A stretch of DNA of 64,000 nucleotides, taken from contig NC_079494.1 of NCBI RefSeq assembly GCF_030052815.1, forward strand, positions 40,720,467 through 40,784,466, given 5' to 3'. This document shows positions 1 through 12,650 of the stretch, in pieces. The translations under genes were made by a program, and so were the position numbers. Source of the DNA: Hevea brasiliensis (lineage: Eukaryota; Streptophyta; Magnoliopsida; Malpighiales; Euphorbiaceae). Under the pieces are notes generated by a model, which did not search any database, was not told the DNA's origin, and was given only the letters and a program-made list of their open reading frames with translations. How positions within the stretch are numbered: position 1 is the stretch's first letter; each line of letters opens with the position of its first letter.

Positions 1-1801
1 AATTTAAAGAAATGGTAAACATGAAAATTGTTCCTTATTTTGTCTAGTTGAATTTCATTTTTTGAATTACTCCATTTGGAGTTTTGTAACTCTAGATATA
101 GTCCAAAAACCACAGCTGGCCGGATTAAAAAAACTGCAGAATTACCAAATCTACAGTACCATGAACAGTGAATGTGACTGCCATTTGGGTTAGGTTCTGG
201 TCATAATTTGGGGTAGGTTTCTTCATGAAAGTTGTTTTTCTGTGTCTTAACTTGTTGATGTAAAAATTTCAGGTCAATTGACCATATCTACAGTGAGTTA
301 TGGCCAAATGAACAGTTACTGTTTATTTGGTCATTCTGCAGAATTGGCTTGCAGGGTACCCGGATTGGGGCCAACTTTTGGTCCTCTTGCTTTGGTCTTT
401 TGGGCATGGTTTCTTCAGCAAAAATGTGACATTATAAGTCTAGTTTCATTTCCAATTGGCTAAACACCAATTAGACCTACACAGCCAAAGTTATGGCTGT
501 CTAAGTGGGCTGGAATCACAGCCTCATTACTGCTGTCTCTAGGCAGCCTGCACATTTCACTTTGCCATGCATTAGCTCACTTCAAATTATGATTAACTTG
601 CCTCAAATGGTCACTAATTGACCATTAGAATGTCCTTTAATCATTTCATAAGCCAAGTCAAATTTTCACTCTCAAAACCCTAGTTTCCATTATAAATTTT
701 CACAACATACCTTAATTCCTAACTCATTCACTAACCACATGCATACATGCTTTAAACATGATCTCTAATCCAATTTAAGTCCATCAAAACACTCCATCAT
801 TGTTCCTTCCTTAGGGCTGCCGAAATTCATAGTAGGAATACACACAAATTTGGTTCATTTAATTCACAAATTCATGTTGATTTCAAGTCCCTAACATGGA
901 AAATAAGAGTTTTAAGTAGATAGGTGCACTAACCTCTTGTAGGGCAGAATTTTCCAAGTTTAATCTTCACTTTCTTTCCTTTTCTAGGCTGCCAAACACT
1001 TTCCCAAGATAAGTGGACAAGTTTTAATGAAAGGGGTTTAGGGTTTAGTGGTGTAACAAAGAGAGAAATGAAGTTTTTTTGTGGTGTTAATGGAGGTTTT
1101 GGGCATGGCTTGGTTTCAGCTGGTTGGGAGGATGAAGATGGCTGCTGTGTTTTCTTTAATTTTTGGTCATATTTATCTCTTTTTATTAGTTAGTTAAATG
1201 GTTGTTTGAATGCAATTGGTGGTAGCTTTTAATGACATCACATTATGTCATAAATAAGCCTTTTTTTTCTCATTTTCTTTTCTTTTCTTTTCATCACTAC
1301 TCAATTTCAATTTTATTTTTAGTAATGTTTATTCATATTTTAGATCATAATAATTATTTACTTAACTAGACAAGTCGGCCAAAAATCACCTCTGAAGGCG
1401 AAATGACCAAAATGCCCTCCGTTTGGCTCAACGGGTCAAAATTGTCTGTACCAATTGAAAAATTTTTCTAAATATTTTCTTGGCATTCTAATGCCATAGG
1501 AACCTCAATGACCCTTCTCTGGACTCCCAAAAATTATTTTATGAATTTTTCCCCGGGTCTAGGGCTCCTAGTTGCGAGAACTGCAACTTCCCTCTGGGTT
1601 ACCCATCGCTTGGGCACCGGCTCATTTAACTTGGTTGTATTTTATTTCTAAAATTTTTTCTAAATTTTTCTTACTAATATTTGAGTTAATTATGGTTCCT
1701 CACTTTAATTTAAATATTTTTCCGGACGTTCTAGCTGTCCGGACCGACACCGGTCATCGGAACAGTAGAATGTACGGAGTTGCTACCGGGAGGGTGTTAC
1801 A
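1..1801 (-). mobile_element. LTR of the A/T chromovirus family, cut by the window edge
   Basis: Minus-oriented Ty3/gypsy LTR. Its head reads TGTAACACCCTCCCGG on the minus strand and ends at 1801. The interior aligns by eye over its whole length with the head-proximal half of the LTR of element A (about 7880-9667). The left part lies outside the window, so I cannot tell a solo LTR from the flank of a complete element. It sits 48 bases from the tail end of a different, plus-oriented LTR (1802-1849), so it was inserted into that LTR. The block GATGGGTRACC occurs near 1596-1606 (reverse complement). No gene is seen; the short plus-strand reading frames here are antisense to the LTR. Confidence 0.85.
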
Positions 1802-1849
1802 GTAGCACGCCTTGCTCGGCTACACTGTAATCGGGTGAGGGGTGTTATA
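1802..1849 (+). mobile_element. Tail of a plus-oriented LTR (gamma-tail type)
   Basis: These 48 bases match the last bases of the LTRs ending at 26183 and 34472 (GTAGCACGCCT...GTGAGGGGTGTTAYA). They are the visible remnant of an LTR inserted in the 3' LTR of element C and then split by the LTR at 1-1801. The rest lies left of the window. Confidence 0.75.
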
Positions 1850-3602
1850 GTTTTCTTCATAGAAGTTGTTCCTTATTGTCTTAACTTAAGTTCGTTAAAA
1901 TTTGAACATGGCTGGCCGGATTTAGTTTTACCCAGAATTCTGGGCAAATTCTGGATTTTGGCAATTTTTGTGATTGATTGTAGGTGGATTTTGAAATCGG
2001 TTATGGTCAAAATTCGGGTTTATTTTCTTCATGAAATTGTAGGACTATGTCTCAGCTTTCTACTTGTAAAATTTTAGGTCATTTGGACCTTCCTAGACCA
2101 AGTTATGGTCATTTGCGTAACTACTATTAATTTGGTCATTTTTGTACAGGTCAGTTTGCCTAATCTAGATTTGGCCAATTTGTTCACTAAGTTATGGTCA
2201 CTTTCAGGGCATGATTCCTAAATAAAAAATGTGTCATTTTGTGTCTAGTTTCACTTTCAATTGGTCTCATACCAATTGGGTTGGTAAATTTTCAGTTTTG
2301 GTCCCTGAAAGGGACCTAGGTCATGCTGCCTGCAGAATGACCATAACCAATCCGAATTTAAACTTAGTTCCAACACTTCATACACACCTCAAATGGTCAT
2401 ACTTGACCATTCCTCAACTTAAATAAGGTTAACTATATCATTTGGCTAATTCTCAAATTTTTCTCCTCAAACCCTAGGTGCCAAGAACCCTAATTCATAA
2501 AATTCAAATCTAATGCATTCTAAACATCTATCCATAGTTTACATACATAATTCAACCTAAGCAACCATTCAAATGCATCAAATTCACTCATTTCAAACCC
2601 TAACTAAGGCTGGCCGAAATTCATGTTTGGTCCCTCAACCATGTTTTCTTTTGATTTTAAAGTTGAAATCTAAGTTAATTTAACTCATAACATGTATTTT
2701 AAACTAAAAATGTCAATTTAATTCCTTACCACAACTTTGGAGTTCACTCCACCTAGTTCTTCTCTCTTCCTTCTTTCTTTCTTCTTCAATCTCCTTCTTA
2801 AGTTGAGGTAACAAGCTTTTATGAAGTATTTATGGGAAATATTAACGTTAAATGAGGGATTTCAAGCTTGAGTGCAAGATTCCATGGTGGGTTGGTAATG
2901 GAGAGAGAGAGAGAGAGTTGGCCGGCCAAATGAAGAAGATGAAATGGTTTTTTTTTTTTTCTTCTTTTTGTTTCATACATAATTATCTTAAGTTTTAATT
3001 AGTCAAAAATAAAATTAAATGTAATTATTTTTATGATCATGCTTAGGTCACCACATGATGTCACTAATGCAATTCCTTTTCCTTTTTTTTTTTATATTCT
3101 TCTTTAATTTAATCCTTGATTCCAAAATTTTCTTTTCTCCAATTTTATTGGACAGTTAGGTCAGAAGTCAGCTCTTGGCGTAAATTGACCAAATTGCCCA
3201 TCGCCGGTTCGATCCGATTTGCAAGTAATTTAATATTTCTTCCAAATCTTTGACCTAATTATTTGATTTACTTAAAAATTCTTTTTTGTGATTTTCTCTT
3301 TTCCAATGTGTTCACAATAGTCTTAAGGACTGTGGCATCACATTTTACGGTTCGAAATTTGAGTTTAGACTGACCTCGCAGTCCTTCCCGAGAAGGTCAC
3401 CCATCGCTGTAACTCCAGGCTTATTTAACTTCTTGTGTTCTATTTTTCTTATTTATACTTAAATATTTGAAAATTATTAATTATTTGTTTTCAGGGCTTA
3501 TCTAGTTGTCTTGGATGTGGTTCTAATCCCCTTAATTATCCAGACCGACACTGATCACCGGAATAGTGAAATATATCAGGCTATGAAAATAGGGGTGTTA
3601 CA
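1850..3602 (-). repeat. Element C 3' LTR (head-proximal part)
   Basis: It begins on the minus strand at 3602 with TGTAACACCCCTATT, directly after the PPT, and aligns base by base with about 58045-59859 of the 5' LTR. A (GA)n tract at 2901-2917 is matched by a slightly different one at 59151-59166. It is interrupted at 1849/1850 by the plus-oriented LTR tail; the remainder is left of the window. Confidence 0.85.
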
Positions 3603-3616
3603 ATTCTCCCCCCCTT
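3603..3616 (-). promoter_or_regulatory. Polypurine tract of element C
   Basis: On the minus strand this reads TAAGGGGGGGAGAATT, immediately upstream of the 3' LTR head at 3602. This is the expected place for the plus-strand primer of reverse transcription. Confidence 0.75.
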
Positions 3617-3618
3617 AA

Positions 3619-5008
3619 AATAAATTTCGCCTCAAAATTTTACCTGGTATCAGTCTTTAAACTGTTGTGGGTGCTGTCTCCTCATGTCCTCCTCTCTTTC
3701 CCAAGTAGCTTATTGGCCCGAATGATGGTTCCACAGCACTTTCACTAACGATATTTGCTTATTCCGTAGTTGCTTCACCTCATAAGCCACAATCTCTATG
3801 GGTTCTTCCTCATATATGAGCTATGGATTCACTTCAATTTCTTCTACTGGTAGTACATGAGATGGGTCTGATCGATACCTCTTCAACATAGACACATGGA
3901 AGACATTATTTATCTTTTCTAACTCTAGAGGTAGTGCCAAACGATATGCTAAAGGACCCACTCTCACCAGTACCTCATATGGCCCGATAAAACGAGGACT
4001 TAGTTTTCTCTTTCTACCAAATCTCATAATTTTCTTCCAAGGGGAAACCTTGAGGAATACTTTCTCACCCACTGCATACTCAATATCCCTTCTCTTTAAA
4101 TCAATGTAGGACTTCTGACAGTTTGATGCAGCTTTGAGTTGATCTCTGATCAACCTGATCTTTTCCTCGGTTTGCTGAATAATTTCGGGCCCAATCATCT
4201 TCCTTTCACCTACTTCATCCCAACACAGGGGAGTTCTGCACTTTCTGCCATACAAAGCTTCATATGGAGGCATCTCAATGCTTGATTGGTAGCTGTTGTT
4301 GTAAGCAAACTCAATCAAAGGCAAGTGTGTGTCCCAACTGCCCTCAAACTCAATCACACAAGCCCATAGCATGTCCTCCAAGATCTGAATTACCCTATAT
4401 GATTGGCCATCTGTCTGTGGGTGGAATGTCGTACTGAAGTTCAATCTAGTCCCTAGGGCTCCCTGAAGACTACCCCAGAATTTAGAAGTGAACCTAGGAT
4501 CTCTGCCAGATACAATGGATACTAGCACTCCATGCAGTCTTACTATCTCATCAATGTACAACTTGGCCAATCTTTCTAAACTGTAGTTCGTCCAGACTGG
4601 CAGAAAATGAGCAGACTTGGTCAGTCTGTCAACAATGACCCATACTGCATCATGACTTTTCTGTGTCCTCGGAAGTCCCATCACAAAATCCATAATTATT
4701 CTCTCCCATTTCCATTCCGGTACTGGTAGTGGATGTAACAAGCCAGCTAGTACTTGATGCTCTGCCTTCACTTGTTGACAAGTTAGGCATTTTGAAACAA
4801 ATTCTGTCACATCTCTTTTCATACCCATCCACCAGTAATTCTCCTTTAGCCCTCTATACATTTTTGTGCCACCAGGGTGCATAGCAAAAGGAGACTCATG
4901 TGCTTCCTTCAAAATGATATGTTTCAAGTCAACGTGATTAGGAACGCACATTTTGCCCTGGTGAAGCAGTAGACCATCATCTCTTATTGAGAATTCTGGT
5001 TTCTTGCC
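3619..5008 (-). pseudogene. Element C integrase with C-terminal chromodomain, inactive
   Basis: A 376-codon open stretch (3821-4951) holds the integrase. The HHCC zinc finger is present (H18, H25, C55, C58). The first catalytic Asp is kept (D88 in IIMDFV). The second Asp is Gly (G149 in VSGRDPRF, where A and T have SDRDPRF), and the catalytic Glu is Tyr (Y185 in GQSYRV, where A and T have GQSERV); the D-35-E spacing is otherwise kept. Towards the C terminus come the GPYEV/FHVSML region and, across two in-frame stops near 3820 and 3710, a chromodomain with VKVLWNHH and ATWEREE. There is no intron-like insert after VIQ, unlike A and T. The family would insert cDNA, with the chromodomain steering it to heterochromatin; this copy cannot catalyse. 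Confidence 0.9.
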
Positions 5009-6551
5009 CTACTGGACTTCTTCTAACAATTTCTGATACTTCTGATCATTCTGAGTAGCCATTTTGATCTGATCAATCAACACTGGCTGTACATGCCATG
5101 CAACTACTGTCTGCCCCTCATCATTAATCTCTAAGCTGGCATGTAATGATCTCAACTCATGTACCATAGACAAAGGAGTAACCCGTAGACTTGCCATAGT
5201 CTTGCAACTTAAGGCGTCAGCCACAACATTAGCTTTCCCTAGCTGATAGTCTGTCAGATAATCATAGTCTTTAATCAACTCTAACCATCTCCTCTGTCTC
5301 AAATTCAACTCTTTCTGAGTGCCCAAATACTTCAAACTCTTATGATCTGTGTAGATATAACACTTTTCCCCATATAAATAGTGTCTCCAGATCTTAAGAG
5401 CGAACACAATAGCTGCAAGCTCTAAGTCATGTGTCGGATAATTCTTCTCATGCGGTTTCAGCTGGCGTGATGCATAGGCAATGAAATTCCTATCTTGCAT
5501 CAATACACAACCTAACCCATTATGAAAAGCATCACTATATACTGTGTGTTCTTTACCTGGGGTAGGTAAAGTCAGGACTGGAGCCTCAGTCAAACACCTC
5601 TTCAATTCATCAAAACTCTGTTGGCATTTATCCATCCACTGAAATTTCACATCTTTTCGAAGTAGCTTAGTCAATTGAGATGCCAACATGGAGAACCCTT
5701 TGACAAATCGATGGTAGGATCCAGCTAAACCCAAAAAACTGTGAATCTCCGTGATATTTCTAGGTGGTCTCCAATTAAGGAGAACTTCTATCTTACTTGG
5801 ATCTACCTTGATGCCCTCAACCGAGACTACATGCCCCAAAAAGGATATTTCCTTAAGCCAAAATTCACACTTTGATAATTTGGCGTATAACTGTTTCTCC
5901 CTCAAAGTCTGCAGTGCAATCCGCAGATGTCTATCATGCTCTTTTGCACTCCTCAAATAGACCAATATATCATATATGAATACCACAACAAACTGGTCGA
6001 GGTATGGTCTGAAGATAGTGTTCATCACATCCATAAAAGCAGTCGGAGCATTAGTTAACCTGAATGGCATGACCAAGAACTCATAATGGCCATAGCAGGT
6101 TGTAAAGGCAGTTTTAGGGATACTCTGCTCTTGTACTTTCAGCTGATAATAACCCAATCTCAGGTCAATTTGGGAGAACACAGCTGCACCCCTCAACTGA
6201 TCAAATAAGTCATCAATGAGGGGCAATGGGTATCTGTTCTTTATTGTCACCTTATTCAACTGCTGATAGTCGATACATAAGTGGAGAGTGCCATCCTTCT
6301 TCTTAACAAATAACACTGGCGCTCCCTAAGGTGACACACTAGGGCGGATAAAGCCTTTGTCAAGCAGCTCTTGCAACTACACTTTCAACTCTTTCAATTC
6401 TGCTGGTGCCATTCTGTATGGTGTTATGGAGATTGGGTCCACACCAGGCATAACATCAATTTCAAGCTGCACCTCTCTTTTTGGAGTTAATCTTGGCAAT
6501 TCATCAGGAAACACATTCGGAAAGTCACATACAGTAGGGATGTCTCTTAGT
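5009..6551 (-). pseudogene. Element C reverse transcriptase and RNase H
   Basis: Open for 435 codons (5009-6316), with an upstream part (6317-6551) separated by two in-frame TAG stops (QLQELL and SPWGAP regions). RT blocks are recognisable: [43 protein letters not shown]. The catalytic box reads FIYDILVY (Y115) where A and T have FIDDILVY, so one active-site Asp is lost; MPFG has become MPFR. RNase H follows with its acidic residues in place (YSDAFHN, HDLELAA, YTDHKSL, VVADALS). The start at 6316 is only the first ATG after the stop; the natural polyprotein began upstream and was cut at 6551/6557 by element A, resuming at 21651. Confidence 0.92.
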
Positions 6552-6556
6552 GTCGG
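6552..6556. repeat. Target-site duplication of element A, left copy (GTCGG)
   Basis: GTCGG is repeated exactly at 21646-21650, directly outside the other end of element A. It lies within the protease-RT linker of element C. Confidence 0.92.
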
Positions 6557-9500
6557 TGTGACACCCCTTACCCGTGTACAGTATACCCGAGTAAGTAATG
6601 CCACACGGTGTACCGGCACACTCTAATATACCTTAATTAATTTATATCATGCCTTTGAATATAATTTATGAAACATACTTTATTTAAGCCATTAATCGAA
6701 AATATTATTTATTTGAAGTTCCGAAAATTTTAAAGAAAATCCGGTGGAGTACCGGCTAAAAATGGAGAAAACAGTTCTTCGGAACCTGTTAAGAACACTT
6801 CCAAATAATTTTCCAAACAATCCCAACTTCAATTCATCAACAAAGTCTCAATATCAAGATCTCAACAACATTTCAATTTCAGTTCTCAATCATCATTTCT
6901 CAGGGTACTCATATGTATAAACAACAAATAAATACTCAAATTACTTCCATACATAACCATAAATCTTCATTATTTACATGAACCTCAAAATACATTACAC
7001 AAGTTTAATTACATATGAGAAAATCAAAATTTAATACAGAATGCCAAAATGACACCTAGTGTCCTACCAATGCACTGCAGAAGTTGAGGTGACACGGACA
7101 CTGTGCAGAACTGCAGGATGGACTCACCCAGTCTACGATCTACTGGGCTCACGATCTGTATCTCTAGTACCTACGCGTGGCAAAAGCAACGCGCTAAGCA
7201 ATAATGCTTAGTGGTGCAATAATATAATAAAAGAAAATAGCAGAAAGTAAGTATGTATAGAATGTGTATGATTTCTTTATTTGGTATTGGTATATCTATT
7301 ATTTCATTAACTTTGCCCACTTTTATTCATTTGGTTGCCCAAGTAACCTACACTAGACGACTGGACTAGATAAACGGGTAACCGCACTGGTATCGAGGAC
7401 CTCGCGCCGTCAAACCATCGGACACATATGCATCTCCCGGTGTAATGCAATGCCTAACAAGTCAGAATAATATCAGGCACAAGGCCAAGTCTCAATGCAA
7501 GGTTAGAATGGCTAAAAGCCATAAAATCACAGAATGGCATATTGCCATCAGTACTGCTAACTGAACCCTATTGGCATGCCAAACTATCCAAACCAATCTT
7601 GTTAGGTATACTAGGGCATTTGAAACCTTTAAATTCTTCAATTTGTGAATTTCAAGTTTTGGTGTCACTATTCACCTCATTGGTCAACAAAAATGTTGAC
7701 TTTTGGGTAGAAAATATGTACATTGACTTTGGCACTCCCAATATACCACATTTGGCATTCAAAACTTGTTGGCATTAAGCATTTATACCATTTCAAAGTT
7801 TAAACCAAGGGAAACATAATTTTCAGTTTTTGTAGCTCAATTTTACTGTTCCATTGGACACTGTTGCAGTGGGAATTTGAAGAAATGGAAAACATGAAAG
7901 TTGTTCCTTATTTTTTCTAGTTGAATTTCCTTTTTTGAATCACTCCATTTGGAGTTTTGTAGCTCTAGATATGGTCGAAAAACCACAGCTGGCCGGATTG
8001 CCAATCTGTAGAATTGACCATATCTACAGTAACATGAACAGTAAATGGAATCACTTGGTTGGATGGGTTCTGGCCATAATTTGGGGTAGATTCCTTCATG
8101 AAAGTTGTTTTTCTATGTCTTAACTTGTTGCTGTAAAAATTTCAGGTCAATTGACCACATCTATAGTGAGTTATGGCCAAATGAACAGTTACTATTCATT
8201 TGGTCATTCTGCAGAATCAGTTGCAGGGTATCCGGATTGGGGCCAACTTTTGGTCCTCTTTCTTTGGTCTTTTGGGCATGGTTTCTTCAGCAAAAATGTG
8301 CCATTATAAGCCTAGTTTCATGTCCAATTGGCCAAACACCAATTGGACCTACACAGCCAAAGTTATGGCTGTCTAAGTGGACTGAAATTTCAGTCATCAT
8401 TCTGCACCCTCTAGGCAGCACACTCATTCCCTTTACCATGCTTTATTTCAGTCCCAATTAAGGTCAAATTCCTTCAAATGGTCACTAATTGACCATTAGG
8501 ATGTTCTTTAACAATTTCATAAGCCAAGCCAATTTTCACTCCCCAAAATCCTAGCTTCACATTATAATTTCTACAAGATGCCTTAGTTAGCATACCAATT
8601 CATCATCCATATATATATATATATATCCTAAACATCATTTTTAGTCCACTCTAAGACCAACAAAACACTTATTCCTATACCTTCAATAGGGCTGCCAAAT
8701 TCTCTAATGGACATACACATGAGTTTGGTTCATTTCATTCACAAATACTTGTTGGTTTCAAGTCCCTAACATAGAAAATAAAAGTTTTAAGTAGATAGGT
8801 GCACTAACCTTTAAGTGGCACTTTTTTTCCAAGTTTAATCTTCACTTTTCTTGTACTCTCTTGGCTTCCAAACACTTCCTCTAGGTCCAAGGATTCATTT
8901 TAGTGTTGGGGTCTTGAGGAAATATGGTGAGGAAGCGTGAGAATGAAAGCTTGCAAAGAATGGCTATGGTGGAAACCCTATCTTCTCTCTCTCTACGTTT
9001 TGGCTGGTTTGAAGGAGGTGGCTGTTGTATTTTTGGTTAATTTGGTCTTCATTTAGTCTCTTTTATTAGTTAATAATATGGTTGTTTAATTATAATTGGT
9101 GGAGACTTTCAAATGACATTATAATGATGTCATATTTGGCATTTTGATGGATTTTTCTTTTCTTTTCATCACTACTCAATTTCAATTTAATTTTTAGTAA
9201 TGTTTCTTCATATTTTATGTCATATTAATTATTTACTTAACTGGACAAGTCGGCCAAAAATCACCTCTGAAGGCGAAATGACCAAAATGCCCTCCGTTTG
9301 GCTTAACGGGTCAAAATTGGCTGTACCGATTGAAAAATTTTCCTAAATATTTTCTTGGCATTCTAATGCCATAGGAACCTCAATGACCCTTCTCTGGAGT
9401 CCCAAAAATTATTTTATAATTTTTCTCTCGGGTCTAGGGCTTCTCGTTGCGAGAACCGCAACTTCCCTCTGGTTACCTCTAGGCACCTCATTTAATTTGG

Positions 9501-9667
9501 TTGTATTTTATTTCTAAAATTTTTATTAAATTTTTCTTATTAATATTTGAATTGATTATGGTCCCTCACTTAAGTTTAAATATTTTTTCGGACATTCTAG
9601 CTGTCCGGATCGACACTGGTCACCGGAACAGTAGAATGTACGGAATTGCTACCGGGAGGGTGTTAAA
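6557..9667 (-). repeat. Element A 3' LTR
   Basis: The tail end is TGTGACACCCC at 6557 on the plus strand, and the head end at 9661-9667 reads TGTTAAA where TGTTACA is expected. It holds the paired stem-loops at 7174-7211, an (AT)n tract at 8609-8626 shared with the other LTR (20594-20611), and inverted repeats around 8324-8350. An antisense reading frame spans 8105-8461 (118 codons). No independent gene is seen. Confidence 0.93.
7174..7211 (-). other. Tandem stem-loop pair in the A LTR
   Basis: On the plus strand, CGCGTGGC/GCAACGCG pair around AAAA (7174-7193, one mismatch), followed by CTAAGCA/TGCTTAG around ATAA (7194-7211, perfect). The same two-stem arrangement occurs in the other LTRs with different stem sequences. 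Confidence 0.7.
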
Positions 9668-9668
9668 A

Positions 9669-9680
9669 CTCTTCCCCTCT
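9669..9680 (-). promoter_or_regulatory. Polypurine tract of element A
   Basis: Reads AGAGGGGAAGAG on the minus strand, adjacent to the 3' LTR head; identical to the T element PPT at 52132-52143. Confidence 0.85.
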
Positions 9681-9683
9681 AAT

Positions 9684-10437
9684 TTGAATTTCGTCCTCGA
9701 AATTTACCTGATGCAAACAGTTGAGGGAACTGTTGCCTCATCGTCTCTTCACTTTCCCAAGTTGACTCCTCAGTGATGTGTTGCCTCCAAAGCACTTTCA
9801 CGATGGAATCGCTTGTTCCTCAACTCTTTCACTTCCCGATCTATGATCCGTAGAGGTTCTTCTTCATATGTCAAATCCGGTTGTATTTCAATTTCTTCCC
9901 TGGGGATGACATGTGAAGGATCTGAGCGGTATCTTCTGAGCATGGACACGTGGAACACATTGTGGATCTTGTCCAGCTCTGGTGGTAAAGCTAGCCTATA
10001 GGCTACTGGACCCACACGTTCAATGACTTCATATGGGCCAATGAACCTAGGGCTTAACTTACCTTTTCTTCCAAACCTCAATACCTTCTTCCACGGTGAC
10101 ACCTTGAGGAACACTTTGTCGCCAACCACATATTCTATTTCTTTTCTCTTCAGGTCGGCATAAGATTTACATGCATCGAGGCAACCTTCAGATTAGCTTT
10201 GATCAATTTTACTTTGTCCTCAGTCTGTTTCACCAGGTCTGGCCCTACCAATTTATCTTTGCCCAATTCAGTCCAGCACACTGGAGTTCTACATTTTCTT
10301 CCATACAGTGCTTCATATGGGGCCATTTGAATGCTATCTTGGTAGCTATTGTTATATGCAAATTCTGCCAGTGGGAGGTATCTGTCCCAACTTCCCTCAA
10401 ACTCAATGACACAACTCCTCAGCATATCCTCAAGGAC
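9684..10437 (-). pseudogene. Element A integrase C-terminal part and chromodomain
   Basis: This is the downstream exon of the integrase, beginning directly after the intron-like insert with LEDMLRSCVIEFEG. It contains AEFAYNNSYQ, YGRKCRTPVCW and, after a frameshift near 10140-10170, the SPRFIGPYEV/FHVSMLRRYRSD region. The chromodomain follows VKELRNK but is frameshifted near 9815, losing the aromatic-cage motif that T keeps in frame (VKVLWRHH). It ends close to the PPT. The product would belong to the chromovirus integrase but is broken. Confidence 0.88.
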
Positions 10438-10512
10438 CTGACATATATTTCACGTTATTGTTATCATTTTAATTCAATATTTGTATCAATTTCATTGGTT
10501 TCAATTGTTTAC
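10438..10512 (-). other. 75-bp GT-AG intron-like insert in the A integrase
   Basis: On the minus strand the exon ends ATCCAG, the insert begins GTAAACAATTGA and ends TATATGTCAG, and the exon resumes GTCCTTGAGG. It carries an in-frame stop, so it must be removed for integrase to be read through. Both ends carry CAGGT. Element T has the same insert at the same codon (51297-51371); element C lacks it. Confidence 0.75.
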
Positions 10513-10899
10513 CTGGATTACTCTTTCTGATTGCCCATCCGTCTGAGGATGGAAAGCTGTGCTGAAATGGAGTTGTGTACCCAAGGACTCATGCAACTTC
10601 TTCCAGAATCTCGATGTAAACCTTGGGTCTCGATCAGATATGATGGAAAGTGGAATTCCATGCAGTCTAACTATCTCACTAATATACAATTACGCTAACC
10701 TCTCTAGTGAGTAGTCGGTCCTAATCGCGAGAAAGTGTGCTGACTTTGTCAATCTATCAACTATCACCCATGCTGCATCATGTTTCTTCCGGGTGAGAGG
10801 TAGACCACTTACAAAATCCATGGTGACCCGATCCCATTTCCATTCAGGTATGCGTATAGGCTGTAGCAAACCTGATGGAACTTGATGTTCTGCCTTGAC
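10513..10899 (-). pseudogene. Element A integrase catalytic core
   Basis: Contains the three catalytic acidic residues in their normal motifs: [18 protein letters not shown] and GQSERVIQ. It is broken by an in-frame stop where LAELY is expected (about 10692) and by a TAA just after the TCQ of the zinc finger (about 10900). Only the segment 10501-10689 is open. It is preceded by the HHCC finger in the neighbouring fragment and followed directly by the intron-like insert. Confidence 0.88.
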
Positions 10900-11637
10900 T
10901 TACTGACATGTCAAGCATTTAGTCACATAGTCAGCTATGTCCCTCTTCATACCAGGCCACCAATACTGAAGCTTCAGATCATGATACATCTTTGTACTTC
11001 CTGGGTGCATAGCATATACACTGGTGTGTGCCTCTTTTAGAATACTGGTCTTCAATTCCCCATCATCCGTACACAGTCTTCCTTTGTAGTCTGAGCACCC
11101 ATTTGCTTTCACCCCATAATCAGTTGCTTTTCCCTCTGAGATCTTGCTCATAATAGCCATTAAATTTTCATCTGCCTTTTGCCCATCTAAAATCTGCTGT
11201 AGCAGGTTTGGCCTCACTTGTAACTCAACCAAAATAGCTCCATCTCGAATCAAAGATAGACGGGCATTCAATGATCTCAAGGCTGTCATGGATTTTCTGC
11301 TCAAAGCATCAGCAACTACATTTGCCTTCCTAGGATGGTAGTCAATTACACAGTCATAGTCCTTCAGGAACTCAATCCATCGCCTCTGTCTAAGGTTGAG
11401 CTCCTTCTGGGTTGGCAAGTATTTCAAGCTTTTGTGGTCTGTGTAAATGTAGCACTTTTCACCATACAAGTAATGCCTCCATATCTTCAGTGCGAAGATA
11501 ATTGCTGCAAGCTCTAGATCATGGGTAGGGTAGTTCTGTTCATGTGGCCTTAGCTGTCTGGAAGCATAAGCGACCACCTTCCCCTCTTGCATCAATACAC
11601 ACCCTAACCCATTATGTGAGGCATCACTATAGACCAC
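10900..11637 (-). pseudogene. Element A RNase H and integrase zinc finger
   Basis: A 245-codon open stretch. RNase H comes first with its acidic residues intact ([29 protein letters not shown]). A linker of about 90 residues follows, then the integrase HHCC finger ([10 protein letters not shown] ... CLTC) and a stop. The start is not a natural one: the upstream RT is joined to it across a frameshift near 11640-11660. A and T versions of this segment are very similar by eye. Confidence 0.9.
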
Positions 11638-11639
11638 AA

Positions 11640-12650
11640 AGTCCTTTCTCGACCTTTGGTGTGTGCTGCCGGTGCCTCTGTCAACATAGCCTTCAATTTC
11701 TCAAAACTGGTCTGACACTTCTCATTCCAGTCAAATCTGACATTCTTGTGTAACAACTTGGTCATTGGAGCAGCTATTAGGGAAAATCCCTTCACAAATC
11801 TTCTGTAGTACCTAGCTAGCCCCAAGAAGCTTCTGACCTCAGTTGTGTTTCTGGGAGGCTTCCATTCCATCACTGCTTCTATCTTCTTGGGATCCACCCT
11901 AATCCCATCAGCTGACACTATGTGTCTAAGGAATGCAATTTCATTCAGCCAAAAGTCACACTTGGAAAATTTAGCATACAGCTTCTTTTCTCTCAGGGTT
12001 TGTAGAACAATCCTCAAATGCTCATCATGTTCTTCCCTGGTCTTGGAATATACCAAAATATCATCAATAAAGACCACTACGAACCGATCTAAGTGTGGAT
12101 GGAAGATACGGTTCATAAGGTCCATGAATGCCGCTGGTGCATTTGTTAGACCAAAGGGCATCACTAGAAACTCATAATGCCCATATCGGGTCCTGAATGC
12201 AGTCTTTGGCACATCTGCATCCTTTACCCTCAACTGATGATACCCTGATCTGAGATCAATCTTAGAAAATACTCCTGCTCCCTTCAACTGATCAAACAGA
12301 TCATCAATTCTAGGCAACAGATATTTGTTCTTCACTGTCACTTTATTCAACTGCCGGTAATCAATGCATAGCCTCAAAGTCCCATCCTTCTTTTTCACAA
12401 ACAGCACTGGAGCTCCCCATGGTGACACACTGGGGCGTATGAACCCCTTATCAAGCAACTCTTGCAATCGAAGTTTTCAACTCCTCAATTCGATGGGTGC
12501 CATCCTATAAGGAGCAATGGAAATGGGTCTTTGTGCAGTTGTCTCAATAGCAAATTCAACTTCCCTTTACGGTGGCAAACCGTGCAACTCTTCAGAAATA
12601 CCTGCAGGAAGTCTCTTCGTGGGTATGTCACTCAAGTTTGGCTTAGCGCC
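11640..12650 (-). pseudogene. Element A reverse transcriptase
   Basis: The main open stretch is 11604-12467. RT blocks are well kept: [37 protein letters not shown] and the catalytic [10 protein letters not shown], so the active-site residues are intact in this copy. The linker between protease and RT (DIPTKRLPA-like region, 12470-12650) is frameshifted. About 20 codons at the 3' end of the long open stretch are out of frame after EAPAAH and are not RT. The enzyme would copy element RNA into cDNA, primed by initiator-Met tRNA. Confidence 0.92.

Noticed and set aside
1572..1805. Recurring frame with the phrase LYFISKIFSKFFLLIFEL near many LTR heads.
   Set aside because: It is the antisense of the AT-rich LTR head, repeated because the LTR is repeated; there is no codon signal and it varies in length between copies.
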